Assembly (NCBI RefSeq): GCF_000223985.1
Contig: NZ_AFWV01000011.1
Coordinates: forward strand, 62,001 to 126,000
Direction of reading: 5' to 3'
DNA from: Thiocapsa marina 5811
GTDB taxonomy: Bacteria > Pseudomonadota > Gammaproteobacteria > Chromatiales > Chromatiaceae
DNA: 64,000 nucleotides
Made by a program: the position numbers and the translations under genes. Positions 44,265-54,039 of this stretch are shown piece by piece (the stretch's first letter is position 1; each line of letters opens with the position of its first letter). Under the pieces are notes generated by a model. It saw only the letters and a list, made by a program, of their open reading frames with translations, was not told where the DNA came from and did not search any database.

Positions 44265-45434
44265 ATGACCGCTGACCTGGATCAAGCCCTCGAACGGCTT
44301 CAGGCCGCCGGGCTGTACCGACGCCGCCGCGTGCAGGACCGCCCGCAGCAACCGGAGGCCCTCGTGGACGGCCGTCCCATGCTGAGCTTCTGCAGCAACG
44401 ACTATCTGGGCCTCGCCAATCACCCCGAGGTCATCGCGGCATTGCAACGAGGCGCGGAACATTGGGGCGTCGGCAGCGGTGCCGCCCACCTGGTGAACGG
44501 ACACAGCGCCGCCCATCATGCCTTGGAAGAGGAGCTGGCCGACTTCACAAGGCGACCCCGCGCGCTCCTCTTCTCGACCGGCTACATGGCGAACCTCGGG
44601 ATCATCTCGGCGCTGACCGGGCGCGGCGACACACTCTGGCAGGACCGGCTCAACCACGCCTCGCTGCTCGACGGCGCCCTCCTCTCGCGCGCCGCGTTAC
44701 GCCGCTATCCGCATGCCGATGCGGCCGAGCTCGGCCGCCTGATCGGCGAGCAAGACACGCGCATGATCGCCACCGACGGCGTCTTCAGCATGGACGGCGA
44801 TCTCGCGCCCCTGCCTGCGCTCGCCTTGATTGCTCGACACGCGGGCGCCTGGCTCCTGGTCGACGATGCCCACGGGCTCGGGGTGCTTGGCCGCGAAGGA
44901 CGCGGAACACTCGATCATTTCGGGCTCGACGCCGAGCAGGTACCGATTCTAATGGGCACGCTGGGCAAGGCGTTCGGCACCTTCGGCGCCTTCGTGGCCG
45001 GCTCCGAGACCCTGATCGAGACCCTGATCCAGCGTGCGAGAAGCTACATCTACACCACGGCGACGCCCCCGGCCCTTGCCGAGGCGACGCGCACGAGCCT
45101 CGCGCTGGCACGCCGCGAGGACTGGCGACGCGAGCACCTGCAGGCCCTGATCGCCCGATTCCGTGCGGGAGCGAACCAGCTCGGCCTTCCGTTGTCCGAA
45201 TCGCCGACGCCCATTCAGCCTCTGATCGCCGGAAGCAGCCACCAGGCACTGGCCTGGGCGGCAGAACTGGAGACCCGGGGGATCCTCGTCGGCGCCATCC
45301 GCCCGCCGACCGTCCCCGAGGGGAGCGCACGTCTGCGGGTCTGTCTTTCGGCCGCCCACACAGAGACCATGGTCGACCGGCTGCTCGACGCCCTCGGAGC
45401 CCTGAGACCCGAGACGCCGAATGCATCACCCTGA
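44265..45434 (+). CDS. bioF: 8-amino-7-oxononanoate synthase
   Basis: 389 residues, PLP enzyme of the alpha-oxoamine synthase family. Condenses pimeloyl-ACP with alanine in biotin synthesis. [15 protein letters not shown] near residue 40, [18 protein letters not shown] near 200 and the PLP lysine in [15 protein letters not shown] near 239. First of bioF-bioH-bioC-bioD. bioB, often upstream, is absent here. Confidence 0.95.
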   Translation: MTADLDQALERLQAAGLYRRRRVQDRPQQPEALVDGRPMLSFCSNDYLGLANHPEVIAALQRGAEHWGVGSGAAHLVNGHSAAHHALEEELADFTRRPRALLFSTGYMANLGIISALTGRGDTLWQDRLNHASLLDGALLSRAALRRYPHADAAELGRLIGEQDTRMIATDGVFSMDGDLAPLPALALIARHAGAWLLVDDAHGLGVLGREGRGTLDHFGLDAEQVPILMGTLGKAFGTFGAFVAGSETLIETLIQRARSYIYTTATPPALAEATRTSLALARREDWRREHLQALIARFRAGANQLGLPLSESPTPIQPLIAGSSHQALAWAAELETRGILVGAIRPPTVPEGSARLRVCLSAAHTETMVDRLLDALGALRPETPNASP

Positions 45435-45633
45435 GAAGAGCGGTTGAACCGCAAAGGTGCGCGAACCCATCGCTCGGACGAGCGTCGCGAGATCCGACAT
45501 TCGGCCTCGCGGGGGAAACGCCGGCGCCGGGCTGCCGCCGCCGCGGAGCCAATAGGTTAGAATCGAGCGCCGAGCCGCGCGATCCGGAAAGACCGACGCG
45601 CCCCCCAATTTCGGACGGACGACCAAGCACCGA

Positions 45634-46446
45634 ATGACCGACGCCACACACGCACATCACACTGACCGCCACTTGGTTCTGCTCCATGGATGGGGGATGA
45701 ACAGCGCAGTCTGGGACGGTCCGGCCGGCGATCTCCCGCCCGGCATCATCCCCTGCCCCGTCGACCTGCCCGGTCACGGCAATCGACCCTTCTCGCCGCG
45801 ACTCGGAGACCTCTGGTCCTGGGCCGAGGCATGTCTGGAGGCCGCCCCGGAGCGCGCGACCTGGCTCGGCTGGTCGCTCGGCGCACTGGTCGCCTTGGCG
45901 GCTGCGGTGCGAGCGCCCAAGCGGGTCGAAGGCTTGATCCTCATGACCGGGACCCCGCGTTTCGTGCGTGCCGCAGACTGGACGCCGGCGATGCTGCCCG
46001 AGACGCTCGAGCAGTTCCATGCCGGTCTGCTCGCCGATCCCGCCGAGACACTCGCGCGCTTTCTCGCACTCCAGGTGCGCGGCAGCGACGACGCACGCGA
46101 GACCCTGCGGAGCCTGCGACGACGCATCGCCGAGCGGCCGCAGCCGAACACGGATGCGCTCTCGGTCGGCCTGGACATCCTTCGGGACGAAGACATGCGC
46201 GGCCGGCTTCCGGACATCCACTGTCCGGCGCTTTGGATCTTCGGCACCCATGACGCCCTCGTGCCGTCGGCCGTCGCCGAGCGTGTCGAGATCCTGATGC
46301 CCGGCGCGCGCACCGCCGTCGTTCAGGGTGCCGCCCACGCGCCCCATCTTTCGCACCCGGATCGCACCGGCGAGATCATTCGGAGCTTCCTGACCCACAT
46401 CGAAGATCCCGATGTCGGCGCGAGCGCGGCTCGCCCCACGCCATGA
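45634..46446 (+). CDS. bioH: Pimeloyl-[ACP] methyl ester esterase BioH
   Basis: 270 residues, alpha/beta hydrolase. Frees pimeloyl-ACP from its methyl ester, ending the BioC-primed fatty-acid detour. LLHGWGMNSAVWDG near the start, nucleophile in LGWSLGALVAL (near residue 86), Asp in IFGTHDALVP and His in GAAHAPHLSHP. Overlaps bioC by 4 bp. The 199-bp gap to bioF holds no gene. Confidence 0.92.
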   Translation: MTDATHAHHTDRHLVLLHGWGMNSAVWDGPAGDLPPGIIPCPVDLPGHGNRPFSPRLGDLWSWAEACLEAAPERATWLGWSLGALVALAAAVRAPKRVEGLILMTGTPRFVRAADWTPAMLPETLEQFHAGLLADPAETLARFLALQVRGSDDARETLRSLRRRIAERPQPNTDALSVGLDILRDEDMRGRLPDIHCPALWIFGTHDALVPSAVAERVEILMPGARTAVVQGAAHAPHLSHPDRTGEIIRSFLTHIEDPDVGASAARPTP

Positions 46447-47348
46447 ATCCCCTCGACCACAGGATCGACAAAGGTCGGGCCCGACGCAATTTCGAGCAGG
46501 CCGCCGAGCGCTACGACAGTGTCGCCGTGCTCCAACGCGAGATCGCCGACCGACTGCTGGAACGCCTGGACTACGTGCGCCTCGAGCCCGAGCGCGTGCT
46601 CGACCTCGGGGCCGGCACCGGCTATGCCGTCGATGCCCTGCACCGCCGTTATCGCAAGGCGCGGGTTATCGCGCTGGACTTCGCACACGCGATGCTGTTG
46701 CACGCGCGCCGACGCGGTCGTTGGCTCAGGCGTCCGCTCTGTCTCTGCGCGGATGCCGAATCGCTCCCGCTTGCCGACGGTGCGGTCGATCTCATCGTCT
46801 CCAACGCCACCTTTCAATGGTGCAACGGCCTGGATCGGACCTTCGCCGAGTGTCTGCGTGTCCTGCGTCCGGGCGGACTCCTGATGTTCACTACCTTCGG
46901 ACCCGACACGCTGAAGGAGCTGCGCCACGCCTGGGCACGGGTCGACGGCGCTTCCCACGTGAGCCCCTTCCTCGACATGCACGACGTCGGCGACGCCCTG
47001 GTGCGCGCCCGCTTCGCAGACCCGGTCATGGACACCGAGCGGATGACCCTGACCTACCCGGCCGTTCGCGAGTTGATGCAGGACCTCAAGATCCTGGGCG
47101 CCGGCAACGCAACCGCCGCTCGCCCGCGTGGTCTCACGGGACGTACCCGGCTTGCGGCCTTGGACGCGGCCTACGAGAGCCACCGCAGCAACGGTCGACT
47201 GCCGGCCAGCTACGAGGTCGTCTACGGCCACGCCTGGGTGCCCGAGCAGAAACCCGCGCAGGGCGGAATCGCCGTCCCCGTAAGCGCCATCGGACGCCGC
47301 AGCCGCGAGATCTCGCCCGCGAATCGCGCCGTGGAGAGCGGGGACTGA
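46443..47348 (+). CDS. bioC: Malonyl-[ACP] O-methyltransferase BioC
   Basis: 301 residues, SAM-dependent. Starts biotin synthesis by methylating malonyl-ACP. N-terminal KGRARRNFEQAAERYD, SAM motif VLDLGAGTGYAVDAL, LIVSNATFQWCNGLD and the BioC-typical FTTFGPDTLKELRHAW. Coupled to bioH by an ATGA overlap. Confidence 0.94.
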   Translation: MNPLDHRIDKGRARRNFEQAAERYDSVAVLQREIADRLLERLDYVRLEPERVLDLGAGTGYAVDALHRRYRKARVIALDFAHAMLLHARRRGRWLRRPLCLCADAESLPLADGAVDLIVSNATFQWCNGLDRTFAECLRVLRPGGLLMFTTFGPDTLKELRHAWARVDGASHVSPFLDMHDVGDALVRARFADPVMDTERMTLTYPAVRELMQDLKILGAGNATAARPRGLTGRTRLAALDAAYESHRSNGRLPASYEVVYGHAWVPEQKPAQGGIAVPVSAIGRRSREISPANRAVESGD

Positions 47349-47355
47349 CCCCACC

Positions 47356-47547
47356 TAAACCGCGTCCAGAGCGAGATGCTAACTTTCAAGTGAGTTCGAC
47401 GTTTGGTGCATCCACGTCCGTTAACGTGGACGCGGTTTAGAATAATTTATTCTCTAATGTCTTAAACCGCTCCGGTACCGGCGGTCGTCACGTCCGCCGC
47501 AGCCGATCCATTCAAAAACATCGCATACCGCGCCGGGCGCGGCTCAA
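47356..47547 (-). repeat. 192-bp composite repeat, copy 4 (reverse orientation)
   Basis: Element B 47356-47439 (84 bp), 23-bp AT-rich spacer, element A 47463-47547 (85 bp, last bases GGCTCAA instead of GGTTTAA). Same orientation as the copy at 14888. It separates bioC from bioD and ends 1 bp before the GGGAGG ribosome binding site of bioD. Confidence 0.9.
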
Positions 47548-47565
47548 GGGAGGATTTGCATCGCA

Positions 47566-48333
47566 ATGCACGGACTCTTCGTGACAGGAACGGATACCGG
47601 CTGCGGCAAGACCGAGATCAGTCTCGGACTGATGGCGGCGATGCAGGCGTCGGGGCCAAGCGTCCTCGGGATGAAGCCGGTTGCCTCCGGTTGCGCACAC
47701 GGCCCCGACGGGTTGCGCAACGACGATGCGATGCGCTTGCGCGCACAGGGCAGTACCGAGGCGCCTTACGGCTTGGTCAATCCTTACGCCTTCGCGCCCC
47801 CCGTCGCACCGCACATCGCGGCCGGAGAGGCCGGCGTCGAGATCCGTCTTCCGGCCATCGAGCAGGCGTATCGCACGCTCGCCGGGGAGGCCGACCGGGT
47901 GATCGTCGAAGGTGTCGGCGGCTGGCGTGTGCCCTTAGGCCCGAAGCTTTTCGTCAGCGACATCCCCAAGGCGCTCGGCCTGCCGGTGATCCTGGTGGTC
48001 GGCCTAAAGCTCGGATGCATCAACCACGCCCTGCTGACGGTGGAGAGTATCCAGTGCACGGGGGGCGTCCTGGTCGGCTGGGTCGCCAATCAGCTCGACC
48101 CGACGATGCTCTCTCGCGACGCCAACCTCGCCACCCTCGCCGCCCTCGTCGATGCGCCTTGTCTCGGCGTCCTGCCCTGGCTGGAGGCGCCGACCCCGAG
48201 CGAGCTGGCCGGATACCTCCACCCCGAGCTGATCGATCTGCAGCCGCGGCATACCGCCAAGCTCGCCACGGCCCAAACGCGGACAGAGACCCGGCCGGGG
48301 GCGGGAACGCGGACGATAAAGCGACGCGCATAG
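47566..48333 (+). CDS. bioD: Dethiobiotin synthetase
   Basis: 255 residues. ATP-dependent ring closure of diaminopelargonate with CO2. Walker A GTDTGCGKTEIS at the N-terminus, MKPVASGC and RVIVEGVGGWRVPL. A short basic C-terminal tail is extra. Ribosome binding site GGGAGGA just after the composite repeat. Confidence 0.95.
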   Translation: MHGLFVTGTDTGCGKTEISLGLMAAMQASGPSVLGMKPVASGCAHGPDGLRNDDAMRLRAQGSTEAPYGLVNPYAFAPPVAPHIAAGEAGVEIRLPAIEQAYRTLAGEADRVIVEGVGGWRVPLGPKLFVSDIPKALGLPVILVVGLKLGCINHALLTVESIQCTGGVLVGWVANQLDPTMLSRDANLATLAALVDAPCLGVLPWLEAPTPSELAGYLHPELIDLQPRHTAKLATAQTRTETRPGAGTRTIKRRA

Positions 48334-48399
48334 CCGGGCGTTGTCGGCTATTCTTTGGCCTCGACGCCTCGCATCCCCCTCACCTTGATCGGATCCGGA

Positions 48400-49647
48400 A
48401 TGATCGCCTTCTCGATACCACCTCAAAGCCGCACTCGGCCCCCGTCGACGCCCCTGGGTCTAGTCAGGCTCGGGCTCACCTTCAGGCTCGCCCTCGTGCT
48501 CGCCGCCGTCCTGGCCGCACCGACGGCGCTCGCGGATCCGGTGGCGCAAGTCCGGGCCCTTCCGCAAGCAAGCCTGCTCCTTCAAGAGAACGGCCGTGAT
48601 CTGATCGCGACCCGTGCCGATACACCGCGCATCCCGGCCTCGACCATGAAGGTGCTGACCGCCTTCGCCGCGCTCGAGACCTGGGGACGCAACCACCGCT
48701 TCGAGACCGACTTCTACACCGACGACGCCGGCTGGCTCTGGGTCAAAGGTTATGCCGACCCCTATCTGGTCTCCGAGGAGCTCGACAAGGTGGTGAGCGC
48801 GCTCTCGGCCAAGGGCCTGCGCCGGATCACCGGCATCGGTCTGGACGACAGCTTCTTTAGCCCGGACGTCGAGATCGCAGGACGCTCCTCGACCGACAAT
48901 CCCTACGACGCGCCGGTCACCGCCTTGGCAGCCAACTTCAACACCCTGAACCTGATTCGCACCGGCGACAGCATCAAGAGCGCCGAGCCGCAGACTCCGC
49001 TGACCGACTCGGCCCGGCGCTTCGGCATGGCCGGCGCCGCCGGCAAGCAGCGCGTGAATCTGCGCGAGCGCGACAAGGCGCTGCGCTACTTCGGCGAGCT
49101 GCTCGCCGCCAAGCTCGAAGGCGCCGGCATCCAGGCCGGCGAACAACAACGTATCGCGCCCATGCCGCGCAACGCCAAGCGCATCTACCGCCACGCCAAC
49201 AGCCGCACCCTCGCCGAGATGGTGTCGCCGATGCTTAAGTATTCCAACAACTTCATCGCCAATGCGCTCTTCTTGCGGCTGGCCGATCCGAAGGGCACCG
49301 GGCAGGTCACCATGGGCGGCGCGAAACGCGCCATGACCGACTTCTCGCGCAAGCGCTTCGGGTGGCGTGATTTCACCATCGACGACGGCGCCGGTCTCTC
49401 GCGCGCCAATCGGCTCAGCGCCCGCCAACTCGTGGAGCTGCTCGACGCCTTCGTGCCCTATCGGGATCTGATGCCCCAGCAGGACGGAAACCCCGCCGTG
49501 CGCGCCAAGACGGGAACCTTGCGCGGCGTCAGCACCTATGCCGGCTATGTCCGCCGCGGCGGGAGCTGGGAACCCTTCGCCCTGATGATCAACGAGCCGG
49601 TCGACGGCGCCATCAGACAGCGCGTCGCGAGCAGCTTGGCGCGGTGA
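48400..49647 (+). CDS. dacB: D-alanyl-D-alanine carboxypeptidase/endopeptidase (PBP4-like, S13)
   Basis: 415 residues, periplasmic. Signal peptide (about 25-45, RLALVLAAVLAAPTALA). Penicillin-binding motifs SxxK in PASTMK, SxN in YSNNF, KTG in AKTGTL; the class C insert between the first two contains the GLDDSFF segment. Trims peptidoglycan stem peptides and cleaves cross-links. Start at ATG 48400; 48355 is the longer option. Downstream serine protease gene begins within 50 bp. Confidence 0.9.
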   Translation: MIAFSIPPQSRTRPPSTPLGLVRLGLTFRLALVLAAVLAAPTALADPVAQVRALPQASLLLQENGRDLIATRADTPRIPASTMKVLTAFAALETWGRNHRFETDFYTDDAGWLWVKGYADPYLVSEELDKVVSALSAKGLRRITGIGLDDSFFSPDVEIAGRSSTDNPYDAPVTALAANFNTLNLIRTGDSIKSAEPQTPLTDSARRFGMAGAAGKQRVNLRERDKALRYFGELLAAKLEGAGIQAGEQQRIAPMPRNAKRIYRHANSRTLAEMVSPMLKYSNNFIANALFLRLADPKGTGQVTMGGAKRAMTDFSRKRFGWRDFTIDDGAGLSRANRLSARQLVELLDAFVPYRDLMPQQDGNPAVRAKTGTLRGVSTYAGYVRRGGSWEPFALMINEPVDGAIRQRVASSLAR

Positions 49648-49694
49648 CTGTCCGACCGGACCCAGTGTACCGCGTCGGCCATCGGGAGCTTGCC

Positions 49695-50558
49695 GTGAAG
49701 AGTTCGACAGCTGCGACCCTGCCCCGGCGCAAAACCGGCTTGATCGCAACCTCGGCGTTCATCGCACTGCTCGCGACGGGTTGCGCAATCTCGCCGAATA
49801 CCGACCGCGAGTCGGGCCTACCGACCACGATCGCTGGCGCCCCGGTCCTCGGCACCGCCTCCGGCTTCCCGTCGCTCGCGCCCCTGATGCGGCGTGTGAC
49901 CCCCGCGGTGGTGAACATCTCGGTGAAGTCCGAGGTTCCGATGGAGGACCATCCCTTCCTGCGCGATCCGGAGTTCCGCGCTTTTCTCGATCGCTTCGGT
50001 CTACCCGCGCCAGAGGAGGGCGAGATCGAGCAGCGCCAGAGCGTGGGCTCGGGGATCATCGTCGATGCGGCACGCGGCTATGTGATGACGAACGATCATC
50101 TGTTGCGCAATGCGACCGAGATCCGGGTCACCCTCAAGGACAGGCGCAGCTTTCGCGCACGACGACTGGGTTCGGACGGCGCCTCCGACATCGCCATCCT
50201 CGAGATTCCGCCGGTGGACGTGCGCCCGCTCAAGCTCGGCGACTCCGATCGGCTCGAGGTCGGGGACTTCGTCATCGCCATCGGCAATCCGTTCGGCTTG
50301 GGCCAGACCGTCACCTCCGGCATCGTCAGCGCGGTCGGACGCAGCGGGATCGCCGGCAACCGTCTCGGCGAGCTGATCCAGACCGACGCCTCCATCAATC
50401 CCGGCAACTCGGGCGGCCCGTTGATCAACCTCGCGGGCGAGGTCGTCGGTATCAACACCGCCCTTATCGGGCCGAACGGCGGCAACGTCGGGATCGGGTT
50501 CGCGGTGCCGAGCAACCGCGCCCGGGTCGCCTTGGATCACGTGATGCGCGGGCGATGA
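49695..50558 (+). CDS. DegP/HtrA-like trypsin-fold serine protease lipoprotein without PDZ
   Basis: 287 residues. A lipobox (LLATGC) follows a hydrophobic signal, predicting an outer- or inner-membrane lipoprotein. The catalytic triad is intact: His in MTNDHLL, Asp in ASDIAIL, Ser in NPGNSGGPL. The protein ends after the protease domain, without the PDZ domains usual in DegP/DegS. Start at GTG 49695 with CGGGAG at 8-bp spacing; the GTG at 49644 is weaker. Likely envelope quality control. 50559-50688 shows no gene. Confidence 0.85.
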   Translation: MKSSTAATLPRRKTGLIATSAFIALLATGCAISPNTDRESGLPTTIAGAPVLGTASGFPSLAPLMRRVTPAVVNISVKSEVPMEDHPFLRDPEFRAFLDRFGLPAPEEGEIEQRQSVGSGIIVDAARGYVMTNDHLLRNATEIRVTLKDRRSFRARRLGSDGASDIAILEIPPVDVRPLKLGDSDRLEVGDFVIAIGNPFGLGQTVTSGIVSAVGRSGIAGNRLGELIQTDASINPGNSGGPLINLAGEVVGINTALIGPNGGNVGIGFAVPSNRARVALDHVMRGR

Positions 50559-50688
50559 CCCTGCGGCTTTGCGGTCGGCCGCCCGGTGCATGTTCAAGGC
50601 GCCGCCTCGGGATAAGGACAGGACATGTCCGCTAAAACCGGTGCACCTTGACATCGTGCAAGCAGCCGAGCGTCTGGCTCCCGCGGGC

Positions 50689-52083
50689 TCAGTCGCCGCC
50701 CTCGCCGTAATAGTTGCCGATATAGTTCTCGAACTTGGTGTATTTGCCGAGAAAGGTCAGGCGGGTGGTCCCGATGGGTCCGTTGCGCTGCTTGGCGATG
50801 ATGATCTCGGCGACACCCTTGTCCTTCGTATCCTCGTGATAGACCTCGTCGCGATAGATGAAGACGATGAGGTCTGCATCCTGCTCGATCGCGCCCGATT
50901 CCCTCAGATCCGACATCACGGGCCGCTTGTTCGGACGTTGCTCGAGACTGCGGTTGAGCTGCGACAGTGCGATGACCGGGACGTTGAGCTCCTTGGCGAG
51001 TGCCTTGAGCGAGCGGGAGATCGCGGAGATCTCGGTCGCCCGATTCTCGCCGACACCCGGGGCCTGCATGAGCTGGATGTAGTCCAGCACGATGAGACCC
51101 AGGTCGTCTTGATCGCGCTTGAGACGGCGTGCGCGTGCACGGACCTCGGTCGGCGAGAGGGCCGGCGTGTCGTCGATGAACATGGATGCGCCGGCCAGGA
51201 TGTTGACCGCCGAGGTCAGGCGCGGCCACTCGTCGTCCTCCAGCCGCCCGGTTCGGACGCGGTGCTGATCGATACGCCCGAGCGAAGACATCATGCGCAT
51301 CGCCAGCGCGTCGCCCGGCATCTCCATACTGAAGACGGCCACCGGGCGCTTGGATTGAATAGCGACATGCTCGGCCATGTTCATGGCGAACGAGGTCTTG
51401 CCCATCGAGGGCCGTCCCGCGACGATGATGAGATCCGCCGGCTGCAGCCCCGACGTCATCATGTCGAAGTCGGTGAAACCGGTCGCAAGGCCCGTGATGG
51501 GCTCGTCGCGCTGATAGAGTGCATCGATACGCTCGACCGCGCGCCCGAGCAGGGTCTTGATCGGCTGGAAGCCGCCTCCCCCGCGCGCCTCCTGCTCGGC
51601 GATCTCGAAGACGCGTCGCTCGGCCGCATCGAGCAGCTCCGAGGCGTCGCGGCCCATCGGGTTGTAGCCGCTGTCGGCGATGTCCGTCCCGGCGGCGATC
51701 ATCTGGCGCAGCACCGAGGTTTGCCGGACGATCTTGGCATAGGCCTTGATATTGGCCGCGCTGGGTGTCTCGTTGGCGATGGTGCCGAGATAGGGGAGCC
51801 CGCCCGCGCCTTCGAGCTGCTCGGTGCGCTCGAGGGTCTCGGCGAGGGTCACCAGATCGAAAGGTTGGTCCTCCGCAGCCAGTTTGGCGATGGCGCGAAA
51901 GATGAGGCGGTGCTCGCGTCGATACAGGTCACGCTCGGTAACCATGTCGGCGATGCGGTCCCAGGTGCTGTTGTCCAGCATGAGACCACCAAGCAGGGAT
52001 TGCTCGGCATGAATGTTGTGCGGCGGGACGCGGAGCTCATCGAAGTCCGCACCGGGAGGGCCTTGGGAATCCGAGTCGAACAT
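50689..52083 (-). CDS. dnaB: Replicative DNA helicase
   Basis: 464 residues, hexameric 5'-3' helicase. N-terminal primase-interaction domain (about 1-150: NIHAEQSLLGGLMLDN), RecA-like motor with Walker A GRPSMGKTSFAMN (near residue 225), LIVLDYIQLM and ALSQLNRSLEQR. Last gene of rpsF-rpsR-DUF2232-rplI-dnaB. Starts at ATG 52083. Confidence 0.97.
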   Translation of the reverse strand: MFDSDSQGPPGADFDELRVPPHNIHAEQSLLGGLMLDNSTWDRIADMVTERDLYRREHRLIFRAIAKLAAEDQPFDLVTLAETLERTEQLEGAGGLPYLGTIANETPSAANIKAYAKIVRQTSVLRQMIAAGTDIADSGYNPMGRDASELLDAAERRVFEIAEQEARGGGGFQPIKTLLGRAVERIDALYQRDEPITGLATGFTDFDMMTSGLQPADLIIVAGRPSMGKTSFAMNMAEHVAIQSKRPVAVFSMEMPGDALAMRMMSSLGRIDQHRVRTGRLEDDEWPRLTSAVNILAGASMFIDDTPALSPTEVRARARRLKRDQDDLGLIVLDYIQLMQAPGVGENRATEISAISRSLKALAKELNVPVIALSQLNRSLEQRPNKRPVMSDLRESGAIEQDADLIVFIYRDEVYHEDTKDKGVAEIIIAKQRNGPIGTTRLTFLGKYTKFENYIGNYYGEGGD

Positions 52084-52204
52084 CGATCACCTCGGCCGAA
52101 TGACTCACGCGAAGTCGCGTTTCTTGTCAGAGCCTTGGCCAGAGCTGTGGCCAGAGCTTCGAGTCGATTCGTTTGACGTGCCCGGCGGTCCGGGCGCGGC
52201 TCGT

Positions 52205-52240
52205 CTTCGATCCGGCGGACGCACGCCGCCGGATCGAGAA
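52205..52240. other. Strong hairpin between rplI and dnaB
   Basis: CGATCCGGCGG (52208-52218) and CCGCCGGATCG (52226-52236) form an 11-bp perfect stem with a 7-nt loop, just downstream of rplI on the minus strand. No U run, so more likely an mRNA-stability or partial attenuation element than a terminator. Confidence 0.6.
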
Positions 52241-52251
52241 GGTCTAGCGTC

Positions 52252-52701
52252 TCAGTCCTCGGGGACGACGTCCACCGTGATGGTGGCATCGACCTCCGGA
52301 TGCAGGTGCAGGGTCACCTCGTATTCGCCCGCGGCGCGAAAAGGCCCACCGGCGAGCTTGATCTCGCCCTTCGACAAGGCGAAGCCCGCGGCGGTCACCG
52401 CCTCGGCAATGTCGCCGGTGCCGACCGAGCCGAACAACCGCCCCTGCTCGCCGGCACGGCGCGCGATGGTGACACTCATCCCTTCGAAGTGATCGCGACG
52501 AGCACGCGCCTCGGCAAGTTGCTCCGCTGCGGCCTGCTCGAGCTCCGCGCGTCGGGACTCGAACGCTTCGAGATTGGCATCGGTTGCCGATACGGCGAAC
52601 CCGGAGGGAATCAAATAATTCCGGCCATAGCCCGGACGGACACTGACCTTGTCGCCGAGCGCTCCGAGGCGACCGACATTCTTCAGCAGGATGACTTCCA
52701 C
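52252..52701 (-). CDS. rplI: 50S ribosomal protein L9
   Basis: 149 residues, normal length. Starts MEVILLKNVGRLGALGDKVSV from a GTG (52699-52701) with GAGAGG at 8-bp spacing; RPGYGRNYLIPSGFA and a C-terminal RGEVGRLFGSV-like segment (RLFGSVGTGDIAEAV) match. Between DUF2232 and dnaB. Confidence 0.97.
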   Translation of the reverse strand: MEVILLKNVGRLGALGDKVSVRPGYGRNYLIPSGFAVSATDANLEAFESRRAELEQAAAEQLAEARARRDHFEGMSVTIARRAGEQGRLFGSVGTGDIAEAVTAAGFALSKGEIKLAGGPFRAAGEYEVTLHLHPEVDATITVDVVPED

Positions 52702-52849
52702 GTGTGTATTCCTCTCAAAAGTTCTTCGAGATCCGGGCATTACACCCTTGATCCTCGGTTGATCCGCCGGGCCGGGCGCATCATGCGCCGGAGCCGTATT
52801 CATCCGGTCACGATCTTTCGACCAAAAGGTTTTGATCAATCCGCTCGGG

Positions 52850-53779
52850 TCAGGCGCCCGGTCCGCTCTGGCCCGGAGGCGGCGCCGATGGGGCGACTCG
52901 TGACCGGATGTCGGCCCAGATGTCGACCAAACCGATACAGGCGATCAGGAGCAGTGCCTGCGGCATGAAAAACACCACCAGGACATAGAGCCCGACCAAC
53001 CACGCCTGCCGTGCTTGCTTGAGCGCACGGACCTGATGAGCGACCGCGAGACCCTGAAACACCAGCAGGACCCCCGGCACCAACAATAGATTGGCTGCGA
53101 GGCTCGCGCCCTCGCCGAAGGGGAGAAGCGCCAACAGCAACGCCACGAGGACCCCGAACGCTCGCCCCAGCCTTAGGTCCCGGAATTCCTCGCCGAACCC
53201 GCCGGGGTTGTAGAGCTGTGCCTGCCACCAGCGAGCGATGAAGAGCCCGAACAGCAGCTGTGCAACCAAGGCCGCGGCGAATGCCCCTGTCATCCAACCG
53301 GCGAGCTCGGCGAATAGGGCAGCGCTCGACGGATCGTCCAGCACGCCGTCCTTCACCAGGACATCCCGGAACGGCTCGAGGATCTGGAGCCAGGTTGCGC
53401 TCGGGTCACCCGTCGTGGCGTACACCACCAGGACCAGCAGCACGCCCAACGCCCCTGCCGCCTGAATCGTCAACGCCAGAGAGCGGCTGTATCGCAGCAT
53501 GAGCGCCAGGGCCAGGATCGGCATCCAGAGCATCAGCAAGACGCCGAGCGCAGCCAAAGGCGACCCCAAAGCCACCCAGGCGATGATTCCCATCCCGAGG
53601 GTTGCCGCCGCACTCACGAGCAAGCCGTAGACCGGCCCGTTGCGCAGGGCGACCAGACCGATCGAGCCGGCGCTGAGCAAACCCAACGGCGGAACCAAGA
53701 TCGACAACAAGGCCGTCGCGGCGGCGACCAGCGCCGCCTGCGACGGGCCGCGCATCACGAAGGCCGCAAGCGCCTTCAT
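52850..53779 (-). CDS. DUF2232 family polytopic membrane protein
   Basis: 309 residues with about eight predicted membrane helices (for example ALLSILVPPLGLLSAGSIGL, LLVLVVYAT and VPGVLLVFQGLAVAH). The family is widespread between rpsR and rplI in gammaproteobacteria; function unknown. Starts at ATG 53779, 8 bp after the rpsR stop. Confidence 0.85.
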   Translation of the reverse strand: MKALAAFVMRGPSQAALVAAATALLSILVPPLGLLSAGSIGLVALRNGPVYGLLVSAAATLGMGIIAWVALGSPLAALGVLLMLWMPILALALMLRYSRSLALTIQAAGALGVLLVLVVYATTGDPSATWLQILEPFRDVLVKDGVLDDPSSAALFAELAGWMTGAFAAALVAQLLFGLFIARWWQAQLYNPGGFGEEFRDLRLGRAFGVLVALLLALLPFGEGASLAANLLLVPGVLLVFQGLAVAHQVRALKQARQAWLVGLYVLVVFFMPQALLLIACIGLVDIWADIRSRVAPSAPPPGQSGPGA

Positions 53780-53787
53780 GCCGCGGA

Positions 53788-54024
53788 TCAGTGACCGTCG
53801 GTGTACGGAAGCAACGCCAGATAACGGGCGCGCTTGACCGCTTGGGCGAGCTGTCGCTGATACTTCGCCGAGGTTCCGGTGATCCGGCTCGGGACGATCT
53901 TGCCGGACTCGCTCACGTAGGCCTTCAACAGGTTGAGATCCTTGTAATCGATCTCGGTGATGCCTTCGGCGGTGAAGCGGCAGTAGCGCTTACGACGGAA
54001 AAAACGTGAATTGCTGGATTCCAT
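53788..54024 (-). CDS. rpsR: 30S ribosomal protein S18
   Basis: 78 residues. [17 protein letters not shown] at the N-terminus, then [50 protein letters not shown] (in parts), the full S18 pattern. 15 bp after rpsF. Confidence 0.98.
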   Translation of the reverse strand: MESSNSRFFRRKRYCRFTAEGITEIDYKDLNLLKAYVSESGKIVPSRITGTSAKYQRQLAQAVKRARYLALLPYTDGH

Positions 54025-54039
54025 GGATGGCGTCTCGTC

